A DNA stretch of 64,000 bases from Limnephilus marmoratus (Eukaryota > Arthropoda > Insecta > Trichoptera > Limnephilidae), in contig OU862927.1 in the NCBI GenBank assembly GCA_917880885.1, positions 37,103,571-37,167,570 of the forward strand, given 5' to 3'. The position numbers were made by a program, and so were the translations under genes. Below the pieces are notes generated by a model. The model worked only from the letters and a program-made list of their open reading frames with translations, was not told the origin of the DNA and did no database searches. The stretch's first letter is position 1; each line of letters begins with the position of its first letter. Shown here in pieces: positions 35,890 through 47,639 of the stretch.

Positions 35890-36900
35890 GTGTATAAAGA
35901 GGTATCGGTATGTTTATCTACCTATACGTAATTATTAAAATCTTCGTGTAAAAATACCTATTTATGATATTTAAAACAATTATTAGAATAAGAACATTGA
36001 ATGAGCTTTTGTTTTAAGCACATTTAATGCGTAGTATCGGTATGTTTATCAACCTTTACGTAATTATTTAAATCTTTGTTCAAAAATACCTACTTGTGAT
36101 ATTTAAAAAACACAATTATTAGAATAAGGACTGATGTATTATAGTACCTAATATATGTGTCCTTCCACCAAATCTTAGTGAAATCATTATTATACTTCAG
36201 ATACTTAAAACAAGCCAACGATTAGAATAAGGAAATGCAGGAGTTTTAATTTTCGGTATATTTAGTTCCTAAAATATCTGTTTGTTTATCAACCAAATTT
36301 GCATGTAATTATTCGACTTATGATATTTAAAACAAGCCAATTATTAAAATAAGGAAATCAAGGTACATTTTCGGTACATTTAGTTCCTAAAATATCTGTA
36401 TATATATCAGCCAAATCTTCGTCTAAAAATTCTACTTATGATATTTAAAACAAGGCAATTTTTCGAATAAGTACAACGAAGGAGTTTTTGTTTTTGGCAC
36501 ATTTAGTGAGTAATAGCTTCATGTTTATCTACCTTTACCTAATTATTTAAATCTTTGTGTAAGAATAGGTACCTACTTGTAATACAAAACACAATTATTA
36601 AAATAAAGACAATGCAGGAGTTTTTTTTGCTTTTAGTACCTAATATTTATGTGTTTATCTACCAAATATTTGTGTCAGAATTCTACCTGAGATATTTAAA
36701 ACATGTTTATTATTAAAATAAGGAAATAAACAAGTTTTTGTTTTCGGTACATTTAATACCTAAAGTATCTTATTATTTTAATCAACCAAATCTTAGTGTA
36801 ACAATGAAAACATTTTTGGTATATTTAGTGCCAAAGATCAGTTGTATTTGTGTACCTATAAATATCTTATTATTGAAATCTTCATTGGAGAATTGTACAC
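35890..36900 (+). repeat. Degenerate tandem array, unit about 120-130 bp
   Basis: Phrases GTTTATCTACC, AATCTTCGTGTAAAAAT, GATATTTAAAACA and AATTATTAGAATAAGG recur in order about eight times at roughly 125-bp spacing. The array is part of the body of the 6.5-kb element. It is non-coding. Confidence 0.75.
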
Positions 36901-37426
36901 CGAATGACAATGAAAGCATTTCTATTCTTTTATACATTGAGTGCCTCATATTTCTTATGTGTTTGTTTATTTCTTACCTATTCGAGTTTTATTTTGTTCG
37001 TGCTTTGGATTGTCAATAAAAACGTTATTACTATTCGCACATTTTTAATGATTAGGTATCCCATTCATTTGACTTTTTTTACCTAGATCAATTTCCAGTT
37101 ATTTAATTTCAGCCCCTTTTGTAACCCTTCTAATAATTTGGCCCAACTAAGTGGTACCTCAAATACTGGAATACTTTTGTTATGAAGCTAAAAATGTGGT
37201 TAGTGGTTAGGATTGTATTATGACCTCTTTTTTTTACAAGTCTGTATTGTGTAATAGATGTAAATCACATCCCATGTGTTCGAACATAGGATCATTTTTA
37301 CAAAGAACTCGTCGTCTATTGTTTTATACATTTATAAAGAACTTGTAGCTATCTATTGTGTTTCAAAATCCTTCGAGTTAACTTTTTATTTTAAAATGTT
37401 GGATACTACACTTCTGTTATCACACG

Positions 37427-37965
37427 ACGGCCTCCTGTGGTCGAGGGATAAGACTCTCAACTAGCGATCCGGATGTCGCAAATTTCAATCCCATCGTGCA
37501 CAAGTAATTTTTATTTTGGTAGATTTGTTTATTTTGGGAGGCGGGTATGGGTACCGCCGTCCCGGGAACCATTTATTGGATAACCACCATCTCTGCCATA
37601 GGTCACCCCGAGTGGTTCGCTACGTTTGGTGACTAAGCAAGGGTGCCCGGGTTCATGGGGTGAAGTTCGTCCAGGTCTTGGCGGCGGATACGACTGCCCA
37701 CCTGTTGCGTGGCGAGAGAGAGACTGGTTAAGGGAGGCTTTTTGACCTTTCCAGCCGGACTCTACCGACTCTCGCCTTTCACCGCAATTGGAGAGATAGA
37801 TTCATACGTCCGTCACTCCCGGACACACTGACCCCCAGATTCCTACCCACCCCTCATACCCTTTTTCTTCCCAAATTTCCTATCCTTACCTTCCTTATAA
37901 AGACTCCTCCAAAGTGAAATTATTTTCCTCAGGGCCACCTGTGTGGAGGTAATCTAAAAATATAT
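37427..37965 (+). mobile_element. tRNA-headed SINE, family S (most complete copy)
   Basis: The head (about 37427-37502) resembles a tRNA. An A-box-like TGGTCGAGGGAT is followed by a B-box-like stretch AATTTCAATCCC, decayed from GGTTCGANTCC, about 40 bases downstream. Then come the family S body, starting GGGAGGCGGGTATGGG, and an A/T-rich end. Two internal RNA polymerase III boxes followed by an unrelated body are the layout of a tRNA-derived SINE. Other copies in the window lack the head. Confidence 0.6.
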
Positions 37966-38024
37966 ATATACATATTTCACAACTTTAACCATTAAAAAAA
38001 CGTACGTGTAGGTACATGTTTTTT

Positions 38025-38640
38025 ATTTATTTATTTATTTATTATTATTACATTTATTACATACAAGATATAACAATATAAAAGGAAGCTTTGACTGTCC
38101 AAATAGGAAGGTTTCCCGTTTTAGGACAGTCAAATTGGCAGGTTGCGTGTACATAATTTCACATTAATGGATTCAATAGTAATTAACAATAATGGTACAT
38201 ATTGGGGGAGTTACTTAGATATTAGGTACAATATCAGATATAAGTTGTGTTATTCTAGTTATACAGCAGTAATAAACAATAAAATCCGTAGGTACATGTA
38301 AAATATAAAATAAAAATATAATATATAAATGTAAGAAAGAAAAATAAAAAGATATTTTTTAGGAAATACAAAGTACAAAATCGAAGAAATCAACTCAGAC
38401 TACGTTTTTTAATAATTTTTCGGAATCTGTCCTACCTAAGTCTAATAACCATTTTGTAATTTTAGTACCAAAGGATGATAATTCACACAGTTTAAATTGA
38501 GAGGGGATTTTGTTGTATATTTTTGGTCCCAGGTATGAGAAAACTTTTTGGTAAGCCGCAGTATTGCTTGTTGGAATAGAAAGGTCGTTTCTATGTTTAA
38601 ATAGTGAAAATGTGTTTTTTATGTTTAAATAGTTTAAATG
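38025..38640 (-). mobile_element. LINE 3' end with ORF2 tail
   Basis: A TTTATTTATTTATTTATT block at 38025-38043 is the tail, read on the plus strand. The minus strand at 38640-38390 encodes AYQKVFSYLGPKIYNKIPSQ, then LCELSSFGTKI and KWLLDLG, the usual end of jockey-like ORF2. It is 5'-truncated. Confidence 0.6.
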
Positions 38641-38689
38641 TGTTTTTTATGTTTAAATAGTGAAATAACACAAATCTGTATTTGCGACA

Positions 38690-38935
38690 CGTTCCAGAGT
38701 GGAAGATACTCTCAGTATCACCCTGATGTAAGACCGCCATTTAGAATTGAAGCATTGCTTGAAATGGCTTTAGCCGTGGTTGTTGACTCGATCAGAATAG
38801 CCAGGTACTTACCAACCTTCATAACTGCATCCCCTTCCCGCTACATCCAGCCTCACAAAATTGGGTATGCTATATAGAGCCTGACTTGGTCCAGGCGGTT
38901 GGGACTCTTGTGCAGTATTAACATAAAAATAAAGT
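38690..38935 (+). repeat. Dispersed repeat family C, copy 1
   Basis: Shares CTTGAAATGGCTTTAGCCGTG, AATAGCCAGGTAC, CATCCCCTTCCC and GGTTGGGACTCTTGTG with 52525-53000, and the 3' half with 61640-61825. Nature unknown. Confidence 0.65.
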
Positions 38936-39194
38936 CACGTAAATAAATCCAACCTTTCGGGTCTGATCATACTACATCTCCGATTTATATATATATATTT
39001 TTTTTAATGTTCTTTATTCAGTAAAGTTTATACATAACAGTAAATGGATAGTTTTTTGGCCATCACACTAGGCACATGCCCGTGTTGTAGTGCCGTGTTG
39101 TTAATAAATATGATAAAAATATTACGAGTGTATATTATATGGATAATTTGAATAGCATTGTTTTAGTGCAAAAACGCTTTACAATATATGTTCT

Positions 39195-39550
39195 CAGGGC
39201 CTACAAGGGGATGCTGTGTAGAGGGTCTTTTTGAAGGAAAGGAAGAATAGGAAGTTCTAGGATGGAAATAGGAATGAGGGGTGGGTAGGAATCTGGGGTT
39301 TAGTGTGTATAGGAGTGATGGACGTAAGAAACTGTCCAACCGCGGTGCAAGGCAATGGTGTCGAGAGAGTCCGGCTGGAAAGGTCCAAAGGACTCCTTCA
39401 CGCAGTCTCTCTCGATCCGGCCCGCCACGCAGCTGGTGGGCAGACTCATCCGCCGTCAAGACCTGGACAAACCTCACCCCATGAACCCAGGCACTCCTGC
39501 TAAGTCACCAAATGTAGCGAACCACTTGGGGAGACCTTTTCACAGCTCCA
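39195..39550 (-). mobile_element. Family S repeat, reverse copy
   Basis: Reverse copy with TCAGGGCCTACAAGG, GATGGACGTAAGAAACTG, AGTCTCTCTCGATCCGG and CCAAATGTAGCGAACCACTT. It is followed directly by another reverse copy. Confidence 0.72.
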
Positions 39551-39559
39551 CACAGGAGG

Positions 39560-39970
39560 CCTGAGGAAAATAGTTCACCTCAGGGCCTATGTCATTTTTG
39601 GGAAGGAAGTAGAGTAAGTTGTGGGAAGAAAAAGGTATGATGGGTGGGTGGGAATCTGGGAGTCAGTGTGTCAAGGAGTGACGCACGTATGAATCAATCC
39701 CTCCCCACTGCGGGTAAAGCGATGTTCCGAGAGTCCTGCTGGAGAGGTCTACAGATCTTCCTCAACCAGTCTTTCCCGATCCGGCCTGCCACGCAGTTTG
39801 TGGGCAGACGCATCCGTCGCCAGAATCCAGACATAACTCACAACGAGACAGAACCCGGCCACCCCTGCTAAGTCACCAAACGTAGCGAACCACTTGGGGT
39901 GACCTATGGCAGAAGTGTTGGTTATCCAATAAATGGTTGCCGGGTCGGCGGTACCCATACCCGCCTCTCA
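39560..39970 (-). mobile_element. Family S repeat, reverse copy, complete body
   Basis: Runs from CCTGAGGAAAATAG to GGTACCCATACCCGCCTC, with all family landmarks. It is arranged in tandem with 39195-39550. Confidence 0.75.
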
Positions 39971-40647
39971 AATAATAACTAATAAACGTAGGACCTATCT
40001 GATGACTAACGGTTGACGGCTAGCAGCCAACATTAAAACACGCCTGAAACATTATTTAATAAGTATAATTGTCTGAAAACGTACGTTTTCATTGATGATT
40101 TTACGATGTTATTATTTTACAAAAACTTACTCTTGAAACTTGTTTCCCAACCAAGAAACAAATTATTTCTAAAAAATTGTCGAATGTTATAAGAAACTAT
40201 TTAAAAATCACACCCGAATATTTAGGTCTCACCGCGAAAACAGAGGACACATAAGCTAAATCCATAAGTACCTATCAAAGTTCAATGAATTGAAATGCTT
40301 TCCGATCTCCCTGTAATACCAAGCACGTTAGATAAAGTAACTTCACGCAAGAGTACGCGCTCTTGTCTAACATCCAGTGTCCTTTGTCCAATATCCAACT
40401 TTCGCAAACAAGAATTCGTCACTTTGGCCAACATCCAAATTAAAAACGTGTTTTCTGCGTAATTTTATACATTTAGAACATATTGTACTTAAAAAAAACA
40501 ATGTGTAATACTTTAAAACATTTTAGTAGACTTACAATTTAGCTAATTTAATTTTATATGCCTTTTTCGTAAAAAAAACTTTAAAGCGCTGTTTCTCACG
40601 ATTTACGTTTTGGTCTGTTGGAGTAAAACGAACTAAAGCGACGTGTT

Positions 40648-42901
40648 GACCCCTACGGGCAATGAACCTCTTTAAACAATTTAAAAAAGCATCGCTTGAC
40701 AAATCTGTTACGAGTTCCAAATGAACCGCTTTGGTAGAAAAACAAACAAATATGCAAAGATACGATTTAAGGAGCGGAGATTTTCTCAGCGCTCCAGCCT
40801 TCGTGTCTATCCGTCCGGCATAGTCGACGTCCATGACAGAGAACGGTCGACTGGGAGTGATTCTCTCAACTGGAATGTTTCCCAGGATCTGCCGGCAAAC
40901 CTGAAGTCGGTATCTAAAACATACAACACACTTATGTAGGATACGCTTAACAGTGTTTCTCCCAAATATCGGCCAATATAAATAAGTAGCTAATTTTAAT
41001 CTTCTACTTGCACACATTAAAACTTCCATTAAACAGAGATTGAGAGTTTTCAATCTACTGCCATACGTTTTATCCTTAGGGTTACAACAATTATTTATAA
41101 ATCTTAACGCTTGAGCGATTACTCCTTTCAATTTGGTTAGCGATAAGAATTTTTCGAAAATATCCCATTCTTGAGTATCAGTTACTAGTAGTACATTTTT
41201 CCTTTTTATTTCCGGGGGATCCAAACATGACATCTTGGATACTGGCCAAGTGCTAACATCTTCCGTCAACCAGCTTGGCCCCTTCCACCATATTGAAGTG
41301 CTGACTAACCTTTCAGCTGTGGTACCTCGGGACAGTATATCCTCTGCATTTTTTGACGATGATACGTGCCGCCACTGCGTTGGATCAAAGGTGGAAGCTA
41401 TGCACAATAATAATTGACGCTTACTCTTAGTTTTACCTGACGGCTTTGTAATTTCATACGACGGGTAATCTAATTCATTATTCCAAATTAATCCAAGTAT
41501 TTTTTCATTCTTGGAATTGTCAGTGATCATTTTCTCACAATTGCCCTGTTTGGCAATTTCACCTTGGCTCCGCCCAGATGACAATTCCAAAATATTTGAT
41601 CTCCACTTCCTCAGGGTCATCCCTGCGGACAGCAAGATATCACTTATTTGTTTCTTTAACTGGAAACAAACTTCCAAGTCATCCCCTCCAGTCAATAGAT
41701 CGTCCATATAAAAATCATTTTCTATGACTTGACTTGCTACTGGGAAATTAACTTGATTATCCATACCGATTTGTCGAAGACATCTCGTTGCTAGGAAGGA
41801 GGAAGGTCCCAGCCCATATGTGACGGTCTTCAATTTGTAATGTCGGAGTTCCTCTTCTTGTGATTCGCGCCATACAATCTTCTGAAGGCTGCGATCCTCT
41901 GCGCATACGTTGATTTGACGGTACATTTTTTCGATGTCCGCAGTCATGACGTATCGATGTATTCTGAAACGTAATAAATGGCTGTATAAGTCCTTTTGAA
42001 TGACAGCTCCCACCATCAGAGCATCGTTCAGGGATATTCCGGTCGACGTCTTTGCCGAACCATCAAACACTACACGCATCTTCGTCGTGGTGCTAGCTTC
42101 TTTTATGACCGCGTGATGCGGCAAAAAATAGGATTGCTCATCCCCTCTCCATTTATCACATAACTCCATATGACCTAGTTGCTCATATTCTTGCATAAAT
42201 TGTACATATTGCAATTTCAATTCAGGATTTATTAAAAATTTCTTTTCTAAATGCTTAAATCTTTTTTCCGCTGTCTTTAACGAGTCACCAAGTTGACTCA
42301 CACACGGGCGGCGCGGCAGACTTACAACGTATCTACCATCGCTCTCTCTAGAGTGCGTGGCGACGAAATCCGCTTCACACGCCTTCTCCTCGTGATTTTG
42401 AAATCTCGCAGGATTCACCTCCTCCATTTTCCAAAATTTTTCTATTTGATTAGATAATGTGTTTATTGATAAACTACAAAATTGCGGTACTGGCCTTTTT
42501 TTCTGATGAATGTTGATCGGGCCCGATATAACCCAGCCTAATTCAGTCTTCTGAAGAGTAGGTCCGGTATCCAATCTCAGCCGATCATCTTGTAGTATAT
42601 CCCAAAAGCTCTCAGCGCCTAACAGGATATCAATAGGCGCCGCTACGTTGAAATTTGGGTCCGCCATCTGTAATCCCGGCGGCAGCTTAAAGTCTTTTCT
42701 GGCCACTGTTGCTTGAGGTAGGTTTGTGGTTATTTCCTGCAATATTAGACAAGTGATATTTTGATTATAATTTGTCCTCAGAGATTTCATTTTTATCGCA
42801 ACACGTTTCTTTATATGGGTAACATTGTTGCGTATACCTAACACAGGCTTGTTTATATTCTCGCATCTCAAATTTAACTTCATTGCGAACTTTTCGCACA
42901 T
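40648..42901 (-). pseudogene. BEL-2 pol: RT, deleted RNase H, integrase start
   Basis: After a protease remnant this frame carries RVVFDGSAKTSTG, TADIEKMYRQI, YLG/FLATRCLRQIG-type boxes, the catalytic FYMDDLLTGG and LRKWRSN. At about 41380 it jumps from ASTFDP straight to TQWRHVSSS, so the connection/RNase H segment is missing. It then continues through CVVCFR (zinc site) and MDVDYAGR (first integrase Asp) to FIARRG at the insertion. Long and mostly open, but not functional. Confidence 0.85.
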
Positions 42902-44255
42902 AAAATTGGCTTGAGAGAATTAGGACTCTTGCCTCATGCACTTTAGAGTCAATTAGGACTCTTGCCTCATGCACTTTATTATTGTGACCTACTACCCCAA
43001 TGATAGCAGTCGACAATAAAATTGTTTTTTCAGCCTTCGCTAAAGCTGAATGGTTTGATACTGAAACTCGTTCAGCATCCATTTGGCAGTCACCTCCTGG
43101 GTGATCTTCACCTTTATTCATGGAGTCATCGCTCGGATGCATCTCCCTGTGCAATAACGTATTGTGGCTCTCGCTATCACAATGCTTGCATTTTAAATTA
43201 ATTTTGCAATATGGGGCCGTATGTCCTAACCTCAAACATTTGAAGCAGGCACGGTACCTCTTTATTGCGTTGGCTCTTTCTCCTGAATTTAATTTTAAAA
43301 ATTTTTTACAAAAATATATTTTATGCCCTTTGTCATTACAACAAATACAATTATTGTGGGTAGCAGCTAAAAATACCGATTCCTTTTTGGGATTATTGTT
43401 GCTACCACTTGCTTTCGGGTAGGTAGGAATTTTTTTCGAATCTGAATTTAACATTAATTCCAAAACTTGCGCACGCGAGGTCAAACATTTAAGAAATTCC
43501 TGTAATGTAGGTAGCTCATCCTGCAATGGGTTTTGTTCCCAATGCTTTCTAGAACTTGCATCCAATTTATTAGAAATTACGTATATAATTAAAGCATCCC
43601 ATTGTTCGATTTTCAAGCCTAAATTTTGCAACGCTTTCAAATTTACATTAGTTTCATCAATCAGATAACGCATGGCTACTGGATCCTCATGTTTCATCTC
43701 TTTAAGTTGAAACAGAGCTTGGATGTGTCTTTGTACGGTAGTTCGCAAATTTGCAAACCTCTGCTGCAACAATTCAAAAGCCGATATATAATTCAGGTCT
43801 GACACCTCGAAATTGGCGATTATATTTGCTGCATTCCCCTTTAAACAGGATTGCAGATAATAAAACTTCTGTACATTGCTTAAGGCAGTATTGTTATGAA
43901 CTAGTGTCTTAAATGTTTCTAGAAAATTAATCCAATTTTTAGGATCTCCGTAAAATTCTCGTAACTGAAGGTTGGGTAACTTGATTTCTAATTTGGGAGT
44001 CTCTACAGACTGAATTGCTCCTTTAGCAGTCGCCAAGGTTGAATAATATTGATTTTCAAAATTCTCCCTTTGCAAATTATTATCAATTTCGTTGGAATCC
44101 GGAAGACTTTCGATTTGTTCCTGGACCTCTTCGAAATCATCAATTATTTTTTCAATTCTCGCATAGCGAATTTTAATTTCGTTAACTGATAATGCGTTTA
44201 ATGAATCCGCAAATCTCGTGAGTTTACCTTTCAACACTCCGCGTTTGTTAATCAA
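42902..44255 (-). pseudogene. BEL-2 Gag with broken protease
   Basis: Starts MINKRGVLKGKLTRFADSL. The DUF1759 Gag domain contains NWINFLETFKTL. Zinc knuckles CICCNDKGHKIYFC and CFKCLRLGHTAPYC are followed by CKHCDSESHN. The end carries a tandem duplication of about 33 bp (42910-42975; HEARVLI appears twice), which interrupts the aspartic-protease active site, and a frameshift into the pol frame. The leader and primer site lie at 44256-44733. Confidence 0.85.
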
Positions 44256-44733
44256 CGATTTTAAATTATCAATTTTTTATACGTTTGACAATAATTCAAC
44301 ACAACAAATGCTAAAAATGTTCCTTAAAAAAAATAATTTCTTTGCAATAATCGCGTAGAAAACAGTAGTAACCAATTCAAGCTATGAACAATGACAGAAT
44401 CTAACAATAATCATCTTCTAAAACAATTAACCTAAAATAATTTGCATGACTTGCATTTTACACTGCGGGTAGTTAGTTTTTTGTTTTTAAATAAGTACAT
44501 CGACACACAAAAAATAGCACTTGTTTGAACAGGAATTCACGGAATAGAAGGAAATAATGGGCAGGGATACTTATATTTGTAGTCGTTCCTTTTTCTTCAT
44601 GTTTTCATCTTTTCATCTTTCTGGATTTTTGGATAGCTCGCTGGTTCATTTTATTGTTTCCTTTTAATGCCTCAATCCGATCGTAAGGTAGATGCGGCTG
44701 GAGGACCATGTTCTCATCCGCTCGTAAGGACCA

Positions 44734-45164
44734 TGTTATAAATTGGTATTTAGCAGAAGGACGTCAAGGAAAAACATCTGGTTTCAATGGAGGAATTCCT
44801 TTGTTTTATTCACAAGCACATTTGTTACAATAATATGTCCCGACCCGACAAAACACTAAATTTGGTCACTTTGACCACTTGCTAGACAATGCTAGCTGTT
44901 TATAGGAGATCCACGAATTAAGAGAGAGTTAAACTAGAAAAGCAGACTATTTATAAGAATGTTTTTTCCAACACAATCAAAATAAACAACACTTTCGTGT
45001 CACCATAACACATTATACGATATAAAAACCAGAAATCTACTTTACCGACTAACATTTCGTTTTAGTTTAGTCTTACGTCGCTAATCTGTAAAATGCAATA
45101 TCAACTAACAATATGCTACAAAAAATATGCCGCTAGATGGCAGTAGTCTTCACTCTTTTTAACA
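44734..45164 (-). repeat. BEL-2 5' LTR
   Basis: Identical to 32234-32664 except one base by eye (TAATATG against TAATTTG). Confidence 0.9.
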
Positions 45165-45169
45165 GTGAG

Positions 45170-45302
45170 TAAAAGGTGGCATAGACGCGATAGTTTAATA
45201 TAAAGGGCTCTACACATCGAGATTAAAATGAATGATAAGGAAGTGTTCAGTGCTAATGAATTTAAATATAAAATAGGACAACACAACACACAACATCCAA
45301 CA
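45170..45302 (-). repeat. BEL-1 5' LTR, outer portion
   Basis: Matches 24703-24835 with one substitution by eye and is joined to 32035-32233 across BEL-2. The host sequence that follows starts CCCTATAGCATC. Confidence 0.88.
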
Positions 45303-45419
45303 CCCTATAGCATCTCCATGAGGGATATTTTTCCTTGTAATACTTCCATGATATAATAGAAGTGTAGAAATTTTAATAATTAAGAAATTTGTAAGAAATT
45401 TGGCAAGCTTTATTATTAA

Positions 45420-46410
45420 TTATTAGCAGACCCAGCCACACGTTGCTGTGGCTAACGAAACCTACGCCATCTACTGACAACGCCATTACCCAACTAACCC
45501 AACCATTATAACCAACGCAATCTGTTAATTATCTTAAACTAGCTGACCCGGCCACGCGTTGCTGTGGCTAATAAAACACAACGTCATCTACTGGATGGTT
45601 ATCCAACCTTTATAACCACCGCCGTTTTTGAGTTTATCGCGAAGAGACAGACATATGTCGCGGAGGACTTTAATTTATAATACGTAGAGACGGTGTGAAA
45701 GATTATAATAATGTGCATGAAATGCTTGGGGTAACTAACGTATTTAAATTAATAAGGATTAATACTGTAGCCGTCTAAATAACTTTTCAATTACCGCAAT
45801 GTACGTGACCATTTTTTTAGAAGATATAATGTGTATAGTAAGCTATCCGTAAAAGATAGATATTTGACTTCGCGGACTTTTTTGTAGATCTATAAAAGAG
45901 GAATATTCCACCATGCAATGTTTTTTTTATATCCCAAAAGGATTAGGCAGCGTTTTCGATGAAAGCTACCAGGCGGCTTGACTTTTTCCGACACTTCTAA
46001 CAATTATCGTTATGTTTCAACCAATTTACACAAATCCTTGACAAATTTCATACCTAAACCTTCCTCACGAAACACTCTATCTATTGGTGAAAACCGCATG
46101 AAAATCCGTTCAGTAGTTTCGAGTTTATCGCGAACAGACAGACAGACAGACAGACAGATAGACGACGCAGGGGACTTTAATTTATAATATGTAGAGATAT
46201 CAAATCTGACCGCTGCCTGCTTGCCAGCCCGCTCCCTTTACATATTATATATTTCGACTAATTTACACAAAACCTTGACAAATTATGTACCTAAACCTTC
46301 CTCATGAATCACTCAGTTTATTGGTGAAAACCGCATGAAAATCCGTTACGTAGTTTAAGATCTAAGCGTACAGACAGCAGGAGTGACTTTGCTTTTTACA
46401 ATGTGAAGAT
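45420..46410 (+). repeat. Cluster of degenerate dispersed repeats
   Basis: Two phrases GACCC(A/G)GCCACRCGTTGCTGTGGC occur near 45427 and 45545. Three ends of the type TTTATCGCGAA...GACAGAC...GGACTTTAATTTATAAT occur at 45640, 46120 and (diverged) 46350. ATTGGTGAAAACCGCATGAA occurs twice (46063, 46319). A GACA microsatellite is at 46137-46160. Such tails are common ends of insect non-autonomous retro- or Helitron-like repeats. I do not assign a class. Confidence 0.5.
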
Positions 46411-47440
46411 TTTTATCTGTATTATTAACCTGAGGTGACATACACTAAAATAGCGCAATGACGTTGAAAAAGTTGATCTTTTGAAAAACCCTGCGTTATC
46501 TCTGTACCGGGGTCACCAAGTTCGGGATTTTTATGCATTACAGATTGCGCTTCTAAGAAATTAATTGCAAAATATATTTTTCACGTAGATAATAAGCATA
46601 TTATTTACAAAAATATGCCGGTACATTCACGAACTGATAAAAAAAACTTTTTGAAAAAATGCACTCATTTTAACCCCCTGGGTGCCAATGTATGATTAAT
46701 CGTCGGGTGCGATTAATTCTTGGGATGTGTGAGAACTGCCGACGACGAAAGTTGCATGACAAATAATAATTGAAGGTAAGAACATAATGAGCTTTATGAG
46801 GGACTTTACAAACTGGAATTAATCTTATTTAATCTCTCGCACAAATCCAAAACCATTTCAGATGACAAACTTTAAAAGACATAGAAAGGTCGTACAGGTG
46901 TCAAAGAATTAAACAGTTTTACTGTCTTTCATTGAATCAGTAAAGGTGTCGTTTTTTGAAAATGTTTGACAAAAAAATAAAATCTAGGTTGATGTGGTAG
47001 CCGCTTGCGAGCACTCATAGAATAATTTATTTTTTATATATTTATTTATAATATTAACGCCTTTCGGATTTTACATAATATAACATAGCGAATAGCAACA
47101 ACATAAAAAAACACAGCTCAAGTGAACTTGGAAAACAGTTCGAAATAGTTGAGAAAAACATATGTAGTTGTGTAGATAACAAATCGAAATGCAATTAAAT
47201 ATTACAATATTGCAACAATCAAATTAAATATATATGTATAATATATGAAAATAACTTAATGGAAGGTAAATAATAAGTAAAATATATTTCATGTTGAGAA
47301 AATAATACAGAAAACAAACTTTATTTATAATGAAACAATAAAATTAAGAAAATCTGTGAACAACATGATAAGAATAGCTACTTTTGTAAGGTAGTATCAT
47401 TATTTGATAATAACGATACTACTATTTATGTAATGAAAAA
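46411..47440. other. No recognisable gene
   Basis: AT-rich. A TATATTTATTTATAAT block at 47036-47055 may be the tail of a minus-strand LINE whose body (to about 47300) is too diverged to read. Confidence 0.4.
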
Positions 47441-47639
47441 TTTCACAATTAGTTCCTTTTCAATCCCCGTAATTTGAGCGGTGCGATCTGGATTTTCGAA
47501 GAAATGCCTTCTGTGTTGCCATCATTTGTAGAGTCATTTCCTGGCTTCGGTTTGTCTATCAACAGACCCATTTTTGATTTGAAATCGGCTTGAATTTCAC
47601 AGCATTTACTGCAGCTCTTAACACTTTGTATTTATTTTC

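Larger units (their letters stand above)
34165..40643. mobile_element. 6.5-kb TIR element of unknown superfamily, inserted in the integrase
   Basis: 33-bp terminal inverted repeats with one mismatch (34165-34197 and 40611-40643). They start CGTCGCT and contain AGTTCGTTTTACTCCAACAG. A 4-bp target TGTT flanks them (34161-34164 and 40644-40647). Excision would restore the BEL-2 frame, which confirms the borders. No transposase is visible. Motifs of the form CCAACATCCA recur near both ends (34347, 34430, 40388, 40428). The interior collected other repeats. Candidates by a 4-bp target include Academ, Ginger or Sola, but the ends match none that I recognise. Confidence 0.85.
32234..45164 (-). mobile_element. 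BEL-2: younger BEL/Pao element inside the BEL-1 LTR
   Basis: 431-bp LTRs at 32234-32664 and 44734-45164 run TGTTATAA...TTTAACA, with a perfect 5-bp target duplication GTGAG (32229-32233 and 45165-45169). By eye they differ at one base. A primer-binding-type TGG follows the 5' LTR on the coding strand. The body encodes Gag, pol and integrase, but a protease lesion, an RNase H deletion and a 6.5-kb DNA insertion disable it. Without the insert it is about 6.4 kb. Confidence 0.92.
24504..45302 (-). mobile_element. BEL-1: BEL/Pao LTR retrotransposon, heavily nested
   Basis: A minus-strand BEL/Pao element. Its 3' LTR is 24504-24835. Its 5' LTR is split into 32035-32233 and 45170-45302 by the insertion of BEL-2. 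By eye the LTR copies differ at about three positions in 332 bp. Gag, protease, RT, RNase H and integrase regions follow in family order between 31598 and 25042. Without inserts the element is about 6.4 kb, normal for BEL. A hAT insert (26680-28128), frameshifts and stops make it defective. I find no matching target duplication at its outer ends. Confidence 0.88.

Noticed and set aside
39163..39477. 104-codon minus-strand frame with Arg-rich start
   Set aside because: Lies wholly in a family S repeat copy; similar frames recur in the other copies.
42910..42975. Programmed frameshift between BEL-2 Gag and Pol
   Set aside because: The frame change coincides with a 33-bp tandem duplication that destroys the protease motif, so it is damage and not a recoding signal.
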